From NCBI GenBank assembly GCA_034401135.1, contig JAWZSP010000001.1:5890001-5954000 (forward strand): DNA of 64,000 nt. Reading direction: 5' to 3'. This DNA is from Volutella citrinella (lineage: Eukaryota; Ascomycota; Sordariomycetes; Hypocreales; Nectriaceae). Made by a program: the position numbers and the translations under genes. The notes beneath the pieces were generated by a model. The model saw only the letters and a program-made list of their open reading frames with translations. It was not told the origin of the DNA and searched no databases. Below are positions 1-11,771 of the stretch, piece after piece; position 1 is the first letter of the stretch, and each line of letters starts with the position of its first letter.

Positions 1-2
1 TG

Positions 3-2352
3 GTCGGCGACGCGGGCGAAAAGCACTACACAAACAACCCATACATCCCTGAGAACAAATTGTACGCAAACACAGTTCCCGACGTCGAGAACCAGATCAT
101 GCCCGTGGTGGGCGGGGTGGTGCAGGGCCTCGCACCGACGGGCGCTCTAGTGGCCAGCCGCTTCGTTTGCAACGAGTACTGCCACTGCCACTGCCACACG
201 AAGCCGTTGCAGCTCAGCACCCCGAGCTGGATGGGAAACGTCCTGGGCCGGTGGGACTTTCGGTACCTGTCCACCAACGAGCGGCCAAACCATCCGTGGG
301 ACTCCAGGTGCGGTTGCAGCAAGGAGGGCGCCCTGTGGATGGACTACCAGGCACCGCAGTGGTCCTGGGCGCGCAACCTCTTCTCCAAGCAAACGTATAG
401 CCTCCGGTGCTCGCTCAGGCCGGTGCGCGTCATCCCGCTGAGTGATTCAGTGTGGAACAAGCTGGAGCAGCCCGCCGACATCCTGCGCGCCGACATTGAG
501 CGCGGGACGGTGTTGTTTCCGGACGATCAGAGTGAGGAGGGCGTAGAGCTGATTGAGGTGAGTGAAGGCGCCCAGTCGTGTGCTTCTCGGCTAACCATGA
601 GGTAGTCGATTCTGTACTGGAACAATTACGACTTGCTGGAACTGCTGATGAAGGAGTGGCGGCACATCCTGCCCAAACAGGGACTGTCCAGGTACGTCCT
701 TCCCTTCCACGCATCGCCCCTGGCGCCTTCCCATTCACTTTCCACTCGCGCTAACCCCCTCCAGACGTGCAGGACACTCGGTCAACTGGATGAACAGCTA
801 CGGTCGCACCGAGGACCTCACCGAGCGGGACACAGGACTACTTGAGCTGCTGGGCACCTATGTCAACGACGGACTAGGCGCGGAATACGAGGTGACAGCA
901 CTGCATCATGCGGCGGCCTGTGGAGAGGGAGTTCTCGAGGCCCTCGACGATGGCGGACGAGACGTCATCAACCAGCTTGACAACACGGGTCTCGCTGCCA
1001 TGCACCACGCTGCGCGCTACGGGCACATCAGAGCCCTCAAGCAGCTCATCAACGCCGGCGCCGACGTCAACGTGCCCACCTCTGACGGGTGGACACCGCT
1101 CATGAACGCCGCCATCAACGAAAAGTACGAGGTGGCCGAGCTGCTGCTGGCGGCCAACGCGCGCGTCAACCAGCAGGCCTACAGCTCGACGACGGCGCTA
1201 CACCAGGCCGTCTACCACGGCGTCGTCGACCTCGTGCGGCTGCTCATCTCCCACGGCGCCCGGGGCACCCTCAAGGACCTCTGGGGCCGCACCGTGGTAC
1301 ACTACCTGGCCTTTGGCGACCAGGCCACCTCCGATGAGACAGCGCGCCTGGTGCACGGCATCAAGGGAGTCGACCTCAATACCCTCGACATCCACGGCTG
1401 GACGCCCTTCATGTTCGCTCTGCGCTACAACAACCTGCCGCTCATCAAGTTCTACCTCGAAGCTGGCGTAGACCTACGGCACATTGACATTTGGTCGCTA
1501 AACGTGCTGCACGTCAGTGCCCGGTTCTGCAAGGACTACGTACTGCGCTACCTGCTCGAGTCTCCCGAATTCCTCGCAAAGTCGCTGCACATCGACACGC
1601 GCCACCTCAACAACCTCAACGACACGCCCTGGGACTCGCACGTCATGTGCATCCATGCCGAGCCGTGGGAGCTGGGCAGCTACCGCCGCCCGGACCGCTC
1701 CGCCAGCGCCCAGTTCGCCAAGCTATTTGAGCTTATCCGTGACATGAACTTCCAGCACGACATTGACGTCATGGAGCAGACGCTCAAGGCCCTCGCCGCC
1801 GACGACAGGGCCACAGCCGTTGCCAATATTACCTCGCTCACGCAACAGATGGAAGCCTGCCACAACGAGCAGATGGCCCTGTGGTACCGCGCGGTGGGCA
1901 AGTCGGTCGACGCCGGGTCCAAGGACGTGGCAGTCGACGCCTTTGAGGACCTTATTGACGAGCTGAGGAAGGAGATTGGAACGTCGGCGTGGGAGAGGTA
2001 CTGTTGGTACGCGCCACCGAGCGCAGTCGACTATGAGTCCGAGGCCCCGAGCTATAGGGGGAGTGCCGACGAGAGGAGCGCGGATGAGCGGAGTGCCGAT
2101 GAGAGGAGCGCAGACGAGCGCAGTGTCGACGAGAGGAGTGTTGACGAGCGGAGTGTTGACGAACAAGGTGCTGATCACAGTGGCAACCCCAACGCAGACG
2201 GCCAGCTTGTGAGGGAGGAATCTGACAACTCTCTCGGCGGAGCATCGCCCATCGAGTTGTTGCGCGAAGATTCTGGGGCGAGTTCCGTGCCAGACATTAG
2301 ACTGAACGGCCTCCCCATCCTGAGTGGCGGGGATGGGAGGGACGCAGAGTAA
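3..2352 (+). CDS. Ankyrin-repeat protein with charged C-terminal tandem repeat (5' partial)
   Basis: The reading frame is open from the left edge, so the start lies outside the window. Proposed exons are 3-557, 606-691 and 765-2352: the donors are GTGAGT and GTACGT, the frame joins exactly, and 742 residues are visible. The first ~210 visible residues form a Cys/Trp-rich region (a CxxYCHCHCH stretch at about residues 57-66) that I do not recognise. From about residue 230 there are at least six ankyrin repeats (TALHHAA, AAMHHAARYGHIRAL, GWTPLMNAAIN, TALHQAVYHG, GWTPFMFALRYNN), which normally mediate protein binding. The C-terminal ~130 residues are acidic and low-complexity and include seven copies of a pentapeptide of the S-A/V-D-E-R type. 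Function is unknown. It could be the C-terminal part of a longer multidomain protein, such as a STAND/NLR-like or signalling ankyrin protein. The gene call is firm; the role is not. Confidence 0.85.
2062..2166 (+). repeat. In-frame 15-bp minisatellite (7 units, SADER/SVDER)
   Basis: Seven consecutive 15-nt units encode Ser-Ala/Val-Asp-Glu-Arg, the last ending in Gln. The Arg codons alternate agg/cg(g/c) from unit to unit, so the true repeat period is 30 nt. Codon differences between units are mostly silent or Ala/Val. The unit length is a multiple of three, so copy-number changes keep the frame. Confidence 0.93.
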
Positions 2353-2600
2353 GCGACAGCTCAACTTGAAGGCCTGGCGTTATGGTGGCGTAGATATTGG
2401 TCGATATTGGTCGAAATTTGTCAAATCAAGGAACAGGCGTAAGGGCATGGGATTCAGCATGGACGGAGTCACCTGTGGGCATGTCAATATATCACAACTG
2501 ACGAGTGTTTCAATAGTAAAGGCAGCAAATGCGCAAACTTTTTGGTATCTGTCTATCATAATGCGTGCGTCTTCTATCAATGCATCAAAGGAGCCGATTC

Positions 2601-4448
2601 TTAGGCAAGGTTAACGTCGGCGGCCGTCTTCTTCTTGGCCAGACCAACCATCTGGAGCAGCTCGGTCCAGAATCCAGTGGGGGGGTCCAGGACCATGGCC
2701 TTTTCCTCATAGGCGTCGATGATGGGTCGGTCCCAGACCAGGTCGGCTTCCTCGGGCCTGACGAGCTTGGTGCGCTTGACGAGCTTCCAACCAAGGAACA
2801 GGAAGGGGGCGAGGACCTGCATGGTGTAGTTGGAGAAGAAGCTGACGGTGTTCCATGGCGACAGGGCGGTGTAGCCGTAGGTGTAGCAGACGACGGTCTG
2901 CAGGATCAGGGCGATCCAGGCGCCGTAGGGTTGGAAGCGGCCGTAGTAGGGCATCTTGGACCGGTCGACACCCTGGGCCTTGCAGGCGCGGTGGTAGAAT
3001 ATGAAGGTGATGCTCATAACGATGTAGTTGACGACGCCGCCGCCGGTGATGAGGGAGAGCAGGATGCTGAGGGCCGAGGCGGAGCCCTTGCTGACCTGGA
3101 GGAAGGACAGGAAGGGGAACAGCATGACGATGCAGAAGCAGTAGATGGGCACACCCTGCTTAGTGCACTTGCGGAGAATGGCGGGAGCACGGCCCTCGAG
3201 GGCGAGACTGTACAGCGACCGGGTGGCACAGTATGTGTACGTGTTTCCGGCTGAGTAGATGGTGGTGAATAGCAGGGCGTTCACGATGTGGGGGAGCACA
3301 GAGATGCCCATATTGTGCATCGCAATGACATAGGGAGAAGCACCAGCGTCGCCGCTGTTGCCAGCGCCCTCGAGGTGAATGGCCACAAGGGTGGGGTCGT
3401 CAGCGCGGAGCACGATGCCGGTAGCGAGTGCGCCGCCGATGAAGAACATGCCGAATCGCCAGTAGACGGTCTTGAAGGCAGTCTTGATGTAGATGCTGGG
3501 GTGCTTGGCCTCGGCGGCAACCATGGAGATGTAGTCGACGCCGCAGACGTAAAAGGCCGCGGCGGCCATGCAGCCCATGAAGCCCTCGAGACGGCCGAGG
3601 TCGCCCTCGGTGCGGAACGTCTTGAAAGCGAGATCCATGGTCCAGTACGAGAATCCGTAGGCATGGCCAGTGGGGTTGCCGCCGACCATGGTCACGAAGG
3701 TGTAGCCGAACAGTAGAAAGATGAGCACCACTTTGCCGGCGGAGAGCCAGAACTCGGCCTCTCCAAAGATGCCAACAGCAAGCACGTTCAGTATACTAGA
3801 CATTGCAATCAAGGTAGTTTAGCACTAGACATACACGGGGCGGGGAGGGAGGCGTTGCGAAACGATACCAAGAGGGTCTTGGACGACGGGGAGCACATGA
3901 GCGGCAGCGACAGAGACGGCGGCAGTGGCAGTTCACCCAAGACCCGGCTCACGAGCAGGTTCTTACCCATATGAGACGATGATGGCGGCGCAGATGCCGG
4001 CAGTGGGGCCAGGCTCAGTCACTTTCTCGTTCCAGAAGGACAGGACAAGGTTCAGGGCGACGATTTCGAAGGGGATGAGCAAGGCTTCATAGAAGAAATA
4101 GGTGTATCCAACCATGAAGCCGAGAGCATCATCGACCCAGGCACCGGCGAGACGGATGAAACCGCCCGAGACGGGCATAAAGGTGCTCATCTCGGCGATG
4201 GAGTTGTTGACGAGGGCCATGACCAGCGAGTAGAGGAACGTGCACACGAGCAGGTTGCCGGGGCCGCCCTTGGCTAGACCAGCGCCGATACTCACAAAGA
4301 GACCTGTGCCGACGGAGCCACCGATGGCGATGAGTTGGATCTGGCGGTTGTTGAGGCGGCGCTGCAGGCCGTCGCTGTTGTCGCGCTCATCGTCGTTGGC
4401 GAGGATAGGGCTGCCGGTGTTCTTTGGGGATTTCTCGTCCGACGACAT
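2601..4448 (-). CDS. Amino-acid permease (YAT/APC family)
   Basis: Plasma-membrane proton-coupled amino-acid uptake carrier of the yeast amino-acid transporter family. Exon 1 is 4448-3967 and exon 2 is 3795-2601, with a 171-nt intron (donor GTAAGA, acceptor tctag). The protein is 558 aa, the usual length. The N-terminus is hydrophilic. It is followed by the family motif around GGSVGTGLFVSIGAGL (TM1) and by further hydrophobic segments consistent with about 12 TMs, including GFMVGYTYFFYEALLIPFE and the FGEAEFWLS motif just after the splice. The start was taken at ATG 4448 (MSSDEK); the in-frame GTG upstream is not a plausible eukaryotic start. Substrate specificity cannot be read from the sequence. 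It is divergent from the small gene at 7240 across a long intergenic region. Confidence 0.93.
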
Positions 4449-7239
4449 GTTGGGCGGAGCTAGGTAGACCACTCGAGGCTACCAAGGAGAAAAACGGCTG
4501 GACGAGGAAAGGGAAAGAGAAGGAGGAGAGGTTCTTGCCGGGAGGCTTTCAAGTGCAAGTTGGAGGGGAGGTCGTCCCTTGATGAAGTAAACACTGCCAG
4601 CGACTGTGGGGACATGGCTGGCGGCCCGTGTGGCTAGCAAGTGGCCCGGTGCAACATCACGTCATGGGGCGTGGGAAGAGAAAAATGGGCTCAGTCAAAA
4701 GGCGTTTGGTCCTTGACATTAGTCGCGTGGTGATGAGGATGATTGGGTATCCAAGACATCGTCTCCACATCAGCCATGTTGTTGGATAGGCAAAGGACCT
4801 TGTGGAGCCGATACTTGATGGATCCTGGAGGACGGCGAGGGGCGGAGAGACGAAGAGCACGGCCGCTGAGCCATGGCAGGTTGTTAAGCTTCTCCACACA
4901 CGCGGAGTCGAAGAGAGGTGGGTGAAGGGTGTCCAGAGCAGCGCGAGGTGTCCCTGAGCCGCGTGGAGGGTCGTCGATTTGGGTCTAGACGTGCGTTTGC
5001 CAGACGCAGGGCTAGGTTTAATCAGATGAAATGTTGGCCCTCAAGGTTTGTCTGCCGTCTGCAATCGCGATGCTAATTCCCAGTGTTGACAGAAATGGGG
5101 TTGGGACCCAAGTGACGTTGATGCGAGTCGTAAGCCGCATCACGTGACAGTGCCAGGTCCGCACGAGGCGTCTTGGCAAGGAAGGAACAGGATCGTGGAC
5201 AGGGAAAGGAAACACTGACCAACCACAAGAAGCCAAAGGCTGGCGGATTGACCCTGTGGATCTGCGGCGTCGGAACTTTGAACCATTCACAACAGCTCAA
5301 CGCACGACATACAAGAATGGAACCGATGCAAATCGGCGCGAGCCGACACCATCCATCAATGCAAGCCAAAGAGACCCAACCGAACCATTTACGCCCATGT
5401 CCAGCAGCGCCAACAGCGCCTACCGCGGCCTCTCAGGCTCAGGCTCACCAGGGCACCATGGTGCGGCGCGTACTACTGTGGGACTAGACGAGATGCTCCA
5501 TACCGTTGGCAGAGACGGACACCCTAGCCTGGGTTCATGCAAAACTTGACTAAAACTTTCCGTTTATGGCATCCCGCTGGGTCCATACATTTCGCCGTCT
5601 CAACGTCTGAAACCGCCCTCCGACGGCCTCTGACAGTTTGTTTCCCTCTCGGCATTCTCCAGTCCGCCGAGTGGCAACGGGCAGATGGTCGATGCTAGAA
5701 CAGAGGTTCGAGCCCAGAAAAGTCTGCGTCGTCAGCAGCGGCAAGTCTGTCGCCACCGAATTCTTGTTACGTTTTTTATGTGCCTGATTTTATGTGCCTG
5801 ACACCAGAATACGACCAGCCGAGCTAACGATCCTGTCCGTTTGCAAACGCCCCAGCCGAGCCCCAGTATTTTATGGAGAATTCGCCGTTTTTTTCTTTCT
5901 CTGACCTCATTGCTTTGTTTAGGCACCAGCTAAAGAGACAACTGAGACGACGTTTTCTCCCTCCACCGTCAATAAGCGGCCCATACGACGGGTCAGTCCA
6001 ATACCGGTAGCTACGTGAGGAGCCCCGTCCGCATCGACTGCTTCTCCCCACTTAGTCAACGACCCTGTCCACTCCGTCCAACGCCAACGGTCTCGGCTTA
6101 CCCTACTGCATGTGGAATGGCGGACCATCTTCTTTTCGGAAGTTCTCACCGGCACGATATCATGTCAGGTCTTGTCCTATCAGCATGACACACTTGCATG
6201 GAGCCGAATCCATGACGTAGCATACACAGGAGGCCAAGATTCGTCTGGCTGCAGGGATTCAAATGGCCGCTCATATCTTGTCACATTGCAATCGCATTCA
6301 GTTCCCGGTCAGAATGCAGCCCTTCTATGTATGGATTGGCCAGCTGGCGGGTCCTACGCAGTCCTTAGGCGACAGATCCGTGGGTCGACCCGGCGGTTGC
6401 ATCTGTCAACATGCACCTGCCCGTGAGCTTCCGCCCCGTATTGTGACATGCATTCACAACGCTCTACTTGAGAACCCAAGACTGTCAACTCTCTACCTCA
6501 GCCGCCAAGGCCGCCAAAACTGACAAGCAAAACGAGGAAGCCCAACTGTGCTGCTGGGTTTGGCGGTTCGACATCTTTGCAGCTCAATTTGGTAAACAAT
6601 CGACTGCAGGACTGAGTGGGTTCCCTGCGCGATGCCCACGATTCAGAGTTCCCGTCTTCTGTACCGCTCAAACAAATTTCCACAGACTGTCGATAACCCA
6701 GCCTCCAGTGAATCTGGCGCAGCAAGATCCGACGGCTTGGGACCTTACTACTGGTCTGAGATTCTCTCCGTCTCTGGTTTGAGTGAGCCGCGATCAATGA
6801 AGGCTCCTAAGTTGGTACAGCTGCTGGATGGGTCCTCGTCATGCTGTCCGCGGCGCCCATGGAAGCGCTTACATCTCATAGTCTCAAAGACGTCCTACGG
6901 CGCGTACTGAAAGACTTTAAAACCTCCATCTAGAATCAATCTGAACCCATCCGGTCGAGAGTCATGGCAGGCCCCAAAATCAAAGGACAGTGCGCAAAAT
7001 CGCGACACAAAATATTATTTATTCAATTCTTTCGTGTTAATGCATTTCTGGTCGATCCAAGTATGCAAGATGAAGTTGGCATGGCGCGTGGCTTACATGT
7101 TTCAGATGCGCCAATCGCATCCCCACCCTGGCCCTTTTAATTTCCCATCCCTCCCTGAACCTCCCCCTACCATCCCACGACAGCTGGAACTTGGACCTCT
7201 TCTTCACTGTAGCTCGAAAGAGTCAGCAGATCAAGCAAA
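4449..7239. other. Intergenic region between divergent genes (no supported gene)
   Basis: 2.8 kb between the permease start and the next gene start. The short ORFs on both strands have no recognisable domains, poor coding character and no splice-consistent partners. A 12-13 bp direct duplication (ttatgtgcctga) occurs near 5775-5802. It presumably holds the promoter and upstream region of the permease; a non-coding transcript cannot be excluded. Confidence 0.5.
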
Positions 7240-7830
7240 ATGGCAACCGCCATGCACCAGCACTCGCGCCCGACGTCGGCTTCCGGTGTGGACCAGCTGT
7301 TCGAGCTGGTCGAGGGGCTCGACGAGACCCAGATCCACGCGTTGTTGCAGGACTTCAACAACACGGTCGCGAGCAACGTGCCCGTTTCTCAGGGCATCCA
7401 CTTCTTCGAGCATCCCACGTCGAAATCGACGCCTACTCGCTCCGCCTCGATTCGACGTCCCAAAATCGGCCTCCAGCGACTATTCTCTCGGTCAGGCAAG
7501 AGGCAGTCCTCAGCTCCAGTCTCGCTGTCGCGTCCGAGGACGGCTGCGCCATCGACCCCGAGACACTACAGGAGGATCAGTCGGCCAGTGTTGCCGCTGC
7601 TTCCGACCGGCCCCGACCTGGACGCGTTGCTGTCGGCATACCTTGCACCGACTTCGCCTAAATCTCCATCCAAAGCGTCTCCCTCCCCATCTACAAAGTC
7701 GATATCGACCATCTCTACAATGAGCTTTGACGACAAAACGGGCACAGATTTGCTGGCGCCTCTGGTCTTTGGTAGACCCGAGGGGCAACCACGGCAGATG
7801 GGTGATATATTCGAGGTGCTGGAGTGTTGA
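7240..7830 (+). CDS. Conserved-looking hypothetical protein, 196 aa
   Basis: Single-exon ORF starting at ATG 7240, which follows an A-rich caaa context. The N-terminal ~50 residues look folded (a helical DQLFELVEGLDETQIHALLQDF stretch). The rest is Ser/Pro/Arg-rich and probably disordered, with many SP/TP sites and basic patches (for example SIRRPKIGLQRLFSRSGKRQ) that could be kinase targets or a nuclear signal. No catalytic motif, signal peptide or membrane segment is present. The family is not recognised. The folded N-terminus and uninterrupted frame support a real gene, but the function is unknown. It is convergent with the RTA1-like gene downstream. Confidence 0.7.
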   Translation: MATAMHQHSRPTSASGVDQLFELVEGLDETQIHALLQDFNNTVASNVPVSQGIHFFEHPTSKSTPTRSASIRRPKIGLQRLFSRSGKRQSSAPVSLSRPRTAAPSTPRHYRRISRPVLPLLPTGPDLDALLSAYLAPTSPKSPSKASPSPSTKSISTISTMSFDDKTGTDLLAPLVFGRPEGQPRQMGDIFEVLEC

Positions 7831-8233
7831 TCGGGTGATCAAAGCATGTAATATATGCGAACAGATTGTTTTGGATACCGCTGGATACCACTGTACATAA
7901 GATTGGGCTATTGTACGCTGCTGGCGGCGTCTATTCGAATGCCAGGCCGCTGCGAAGGCTTGCGCTTCTCTTCCGCTGTATATACTATAGGGGCGCCACG
8001 GGGCGCAACTGCGCATGGGAGAACTCTAGCCCTGCTGGGCCATAAATGAAGAAATTGTACCTTGTTCGTTCAATCGAGCGACAAGGTGAAGTCTCTACTG
8101 GATCGCCCGCTGAAAGCACGGCAAACTCACAGCATGCCTTCCACCGTTCTAGACATAAGCAACTGAGATCTAATACGCATTCTACCCCAGTCTATTTTGC
8201 ATGAACAGTCCAAACAGGAATTAACAATGGCAA
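7831..8233. other. Convergent 3' intergenic region
   Basis: 400 bp between two converging genes. It should hold both 3' UTRs and polyadenylation signals; no gene or structured element was seen. Confidence 0.5.
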
Positions 8234-9284
8234 CTAAGCACGGGTCGGCTGGCCCACGATGCCCTCCTGGCCCGACGACAGGCTGTCCAAAGTCTTGGAT
8301 CGGGACCGCATGCCACCGCGGCGCACCACCAGCTCCAAGCCGTTGCGGATCGTGTCGTCGCCGCGAAGCAGCAGTCCAATCTCGCTTGGGTGGAACCAGT
8401 TCATCCACCCGAGCACAATGAGCATCAGCATCCCGTCAAAGATGAAGACGTACAGCTCCTTGCGCATCAGCGGTCCCTCGTTGCCCTCGATAAACTCGAT
8501 GGCGCGGAAGAGGCTACGGATCCAGATCAAGATGCCGGTGACATAGAGAGTCAGGAGGTAGTAGGGCCAACGGACATCGGACTCGAGGGCCTTGGACGTC
8601 GGGTTTTTGTACATGCGCCAGTGGAAGATGCCGGCGACGACGATGAAGAAGCCAAAGAAGCCCAGCTGGACAAAGAGCCCACCAATGATGACCTTTTCTC
8701 CAATCTTCATGAGGTCAGCGTTGATGGCCATCATTCCGCCTCCTGGAGGGGGGATTAGCAGTGCTTCAGGAAGTCTGGGATAATTGATGCTCACCGGAAG
8801 ATTGCATCAGCAGCGAGACTACATCGCCGGCGACAAACAGCTTCGTCAGCCATCGACGCTTGATGACGGCGTACTTTTCTCCCTCAGTCAGGAGAATAAT
8901 GCGGCCCAGAATCATGTAGATGGAGGCAGCCATAAGCGCGGGGGCGATGAGAATCAAGACATTCTGCATTATGTAGGGTCCGAGGGTCCAGCACCCTGGC
9001 TTTTCCATTGCATTTATCAGGCGACCGATGTATCCGATAAGTTCAGCTGGGCAGCATTAGCCACATGTCCCGTCTCCCTTTCTGCCTTTGTTTAACGTAC
9101 CAATACCGCCGGCAACTAGGGCAGAGAGGTACCATGTCTTGGACCTGAAGATCTGGACGGTGTGTAGAATTGTAGTGATGCCGAAGAGGACGATGAAGAC
9201 GACGTTTGCGGCTACCGACGGCTCGAAGCGATAGAATGCCCACACGGCGTCCTCGTAGAAGGGATTGCACTGTGGCCTGGCCAT
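8234..9284 (-). CDS. RTA1-like membrane protein
   Basis: Member of the fungal RTA1 family (lipid-translocating exporter / 7-aminocholesterol resistance type), multi-span proteins of the plasma membrane or ER linked to lipid and drug stress. Exons are 9284-9101, 9046-8795 and 8742-8234 (314 aa, typical length), with donors GTACGT and GTGAGC and phase-1 joins. Family hallmarks are the IGYIGR segment after exon 1, the GPYIMQNVLILIAPALMAASIYMILGR helix, the VSLLMQSSGGG motif spanning the second splice, and the IRSLFRAIEFIEG loop. About seven TMs are expected. The C-terminal ~40 residues are cytosolic and Arg/Ser-rich. It shares a 583-bp divergent intergenic region with the Zn2Cys6 gene at 9868; many RTA1-like genes are controlled by such regulators, but a link here is only inference. 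Confidence 0.93.
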
Positions 9285-9867
9285 GTCTGTGATTGTCCGC
9301 GGTGGTGTGTCTGACTGTCAAGGTGTGTGGTGATGTGTGCCGTATCTGGTCGAGGTGTGCGGTCTCGGTTGGCAATGTCCGTGGCGTCGACACAGGTTAC
9401 ACGCAAAAGACGCTGGGAAGAAAGGAACGACGAGCGACGGAGACAGAGGCGATGTGTAGATGCAGATGCAGATCAGATCTGGCTTCGAGTGGTTGCCGCC
9501 ATCTTTAAGGGTTCGTGACCGAGATCTGTCTCGGACAATCCCCACTGACTCTCGGTTTCTGGTATCAGTCCAGGGCAACGCAAGCACGCCAAGACGTATA
9601 CGCTTATACGAACGATTGCGCCCCAACTGCCCAGGGCAATCATTGGTGTGGGAATGCGGGTGGCTTAGGGGCGGGACCATCCATGTCCGATGCGGCTAGC
9701 CTCTGGTCTGCTAACCGAGACACGGTCCGAGATGCGAAGACCGACGTCGCTTTCTCGGATTTCGCTCCAGTACCACTTCTGCCTCCTTTCCATCCCTTCC
9801 TCCCCTTGCAAAGTCATAAAGGCGTTGGTCCGAGACCGAAGGAACCTCTACCCAATATCAGACAGCC
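9285..9867. other. Divergent promoter region (RTA1-like / Zn2Cys6 regulator)
   Basis: 583 bp between two gene starts. It contains a short atgcag-type direct repeat near 9457-9472 and a pyrimidine-rich tract at about 9770-9810, just upstream of the regulator start. No gene was seen. Confidence 0.5.
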
Positions 9868-11277
9868 ATGCCGAAGTTGCGACCGCACACCAAGTCACGC
9901 ACCGGTTGCACCAACTGCAAGCGCCGCAAAGTCAAGGTACCTACTAAAGCGAGGCTCGCTCTCAGCCCTGGCTCCTCTCTCTCTCTGCAAAACTTCAAGC
10001 GCAATGCCACCGTGTGCTGACGGATGACGTTGACAGTGCGACGAGGCTCGCCCGTCATGCAGTCATTGCCGGCGCCATGCAGTTGCCTGCAGCCTTGCCG
10101 CCGACTCAGGCAACGTCGGGTATCAGAGCGCCTTGACGGCTGTCTCGCAGACTCTCCATGCGCCACCGACTCCAGCATCAGGAGGAGAGGCATCTTCGTC
10201 TCCTGCAAACACTGCTAGCACGCCCGATGCAGCCTCCTGCGCTCTCTCATCCCAGATTGCGCCGTTCCCGCCCGACGAGATGCACGCCAAGACGTTTGAG
10301 CTTGTACATCATTTCTGCACCGTCGCAGCCGACAGTATGTCCGTTCGGCAGGACATGTGCCATGTGTGGAGGGTTGTCGTCCCACGCGAGGGCTACAAGA
10401 AGCAGTATGTGATGCACGGCATCCTCGCCGTAGCTGCAACCCACAAGGCGTATCTCGTTCCCTCCGGCCGCAACGTGTACCTGAACCTGGCCGACTATCA
10501 CCAGACAGTTGGATCAGAGGCTTTCCGCTCAGAGCTGCAGGACGTCCACCCAGGCAACTGGATGCCCCTCTTCAGCTTTGCGTCTCTCGTCGTCATGTTC
10601 TCGCTCACCATGCCGCTGCGTCTAGGGGGGCCATGCCTTGAGGATCCATTAACGAAGTTGGTGGAGGTCATCATCCTGCTGCGTGGCATCAAGACGACCC
10701 TTGCACCGCTGATACCCGGCGTCCTGAGGTCCGAATTTGCGCCGCTGATCTATGGGGTATTTCCCGGCAATGAAAGCGGCCCGGTGAGAAAGTAAGAGGC
10801 AACCATTAGAGTGCTAATAGCCCGTTGCTGACTCTTCTCAGTAACCCTCCTCTCGACGGCTCACTTCTGCCAACAGACATCAGGGAGGCCCTTGGTAGGC
10901 TGCGGGCATTTCAGGAACTCGATCTGCCGTCTGCGAGCCAAGATCATCATTTCAAGGCGGTCAAGAGCCTCTATGAATGTTTGGATCGTACGGCAGCGGC
11001 AGGCGTGTATGCTGAACCCGGCGCAGTGCTTGCGTGGATGTACCTTATTGACGAGAGCATCGTGGTCGACATTAGCGCCAGCCGGCCGCACGCAATGCTT
11101 CTCGTCGGATACCTTTGCGTCTTCCTGGCTCCTCTGGAGAAGAACTTTTGGTACGCCAAAGGCTGGGCGAGACCGCTGATGGCGGAAGTCGAGCTGAAGC
11201 TGGCTGGGCACACACAGGCGCTTGAGTTGCTGCAGTGGCCAAAGCGGATGGTGGAGGAGATGTTCCAGCGGATCTAA
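9868..11277 (+). CDS. Zn2Cys6 transcription factor (sterol-uptake-control-like)
   Basis: Nuclear transcription factor with an N-terminal Zn2Cys6 binuclear cluster of spacing CX2CX6CX6CX2CX6C at residues 14-40. The first intron splits the cluster after the third lysine block (RRKVK|C). Exons are 9868-9936, 10037-10791 and 10842-11277 (419 aa). The joins are phase 0 and phase 2, with donors GTACCT and GTAAGA. The N-terminal HTKSRTGCTNCKRRKVKC arrangement and the short body resemble Upc2/Ecm22-like sterol-uptake regulators, which bind sterol or secondary-metabolite promoters. The C-terminal half (YLIDESIVVD, KNFWYAKGWARPL) is a helical fungal-specific region. It is divergent from the RTA1-like gene. 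The DNA-binding role is certain; the target pathway is inference. Confidence 0.9.
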
Positions 11278-11771
11278 GCCGCCCCGTTGATCCGAGGTTT
11301 GATATTCCAAATCACTGGCTCCCACATAACGGTGCTGCAACTGTCAGCGTTGAATGGGCGGGTCATGGTTTGGAATCACATCTCGGTCGCCTGCAGCCAT
11401 GGGGATCAATCTGGAAGGAAATACGCCCATTCAAGCGGGTCCCAGAGTCATTTCTCCAGTAGCGATGGCAAATCACACCTTGTCAATCATGTAGAGGGGC
11501 TCTTGGCGACTTCTCCACGGCTCCGATCTCGCTAGCGGCGAGAAGGACGGAATTCGGAAGCGAGTCTGGTTCGTCTGTTACAATTGGCTTGGTGGCCATT
11601 GGCTGCGGTACCTCGCCGTCTGGTAACGCGGTGGAGCCGCGATTTCGGAAACCTTGGTGATTCGTCGCGCTTCCGGACCACGGCTCGCAACGGCATATAA
11701 GACATGAGCTTTTGCAGCTTGTACAGCATCTGCAACGCATCTTCAGAACAATCAATCACATAGACGGCACC
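11278..11771. other. Intergenic region upstream of PaiB-like gene
   Basis: About 490 bp between tandem genes. Apart from a TATA-like motif near the 3' end, no feature was recognised. Confidence 0.5.
11696..11700 (+). promoter_or_regulatory. TATA-like box
   Basis: The sequence catataag lies about 75 nt upstream of the ATG at 11772, a common distance for fungal core promoters. Assignment rests on motif and position only. Confidence 0.45.

Noticed and set aside
2565..3254. 229-aa plus-strand ORF over the amino-acid permease
   Set aside because: Antisense shadow (Gly/Val/Asp-rich) of the permease exon.
5640..5725. tRNA-like ggttcgagccc motif
   Set aside because: The putative T-arm stem does not pair and no acceptor, D or anticodon arms could be drawn.
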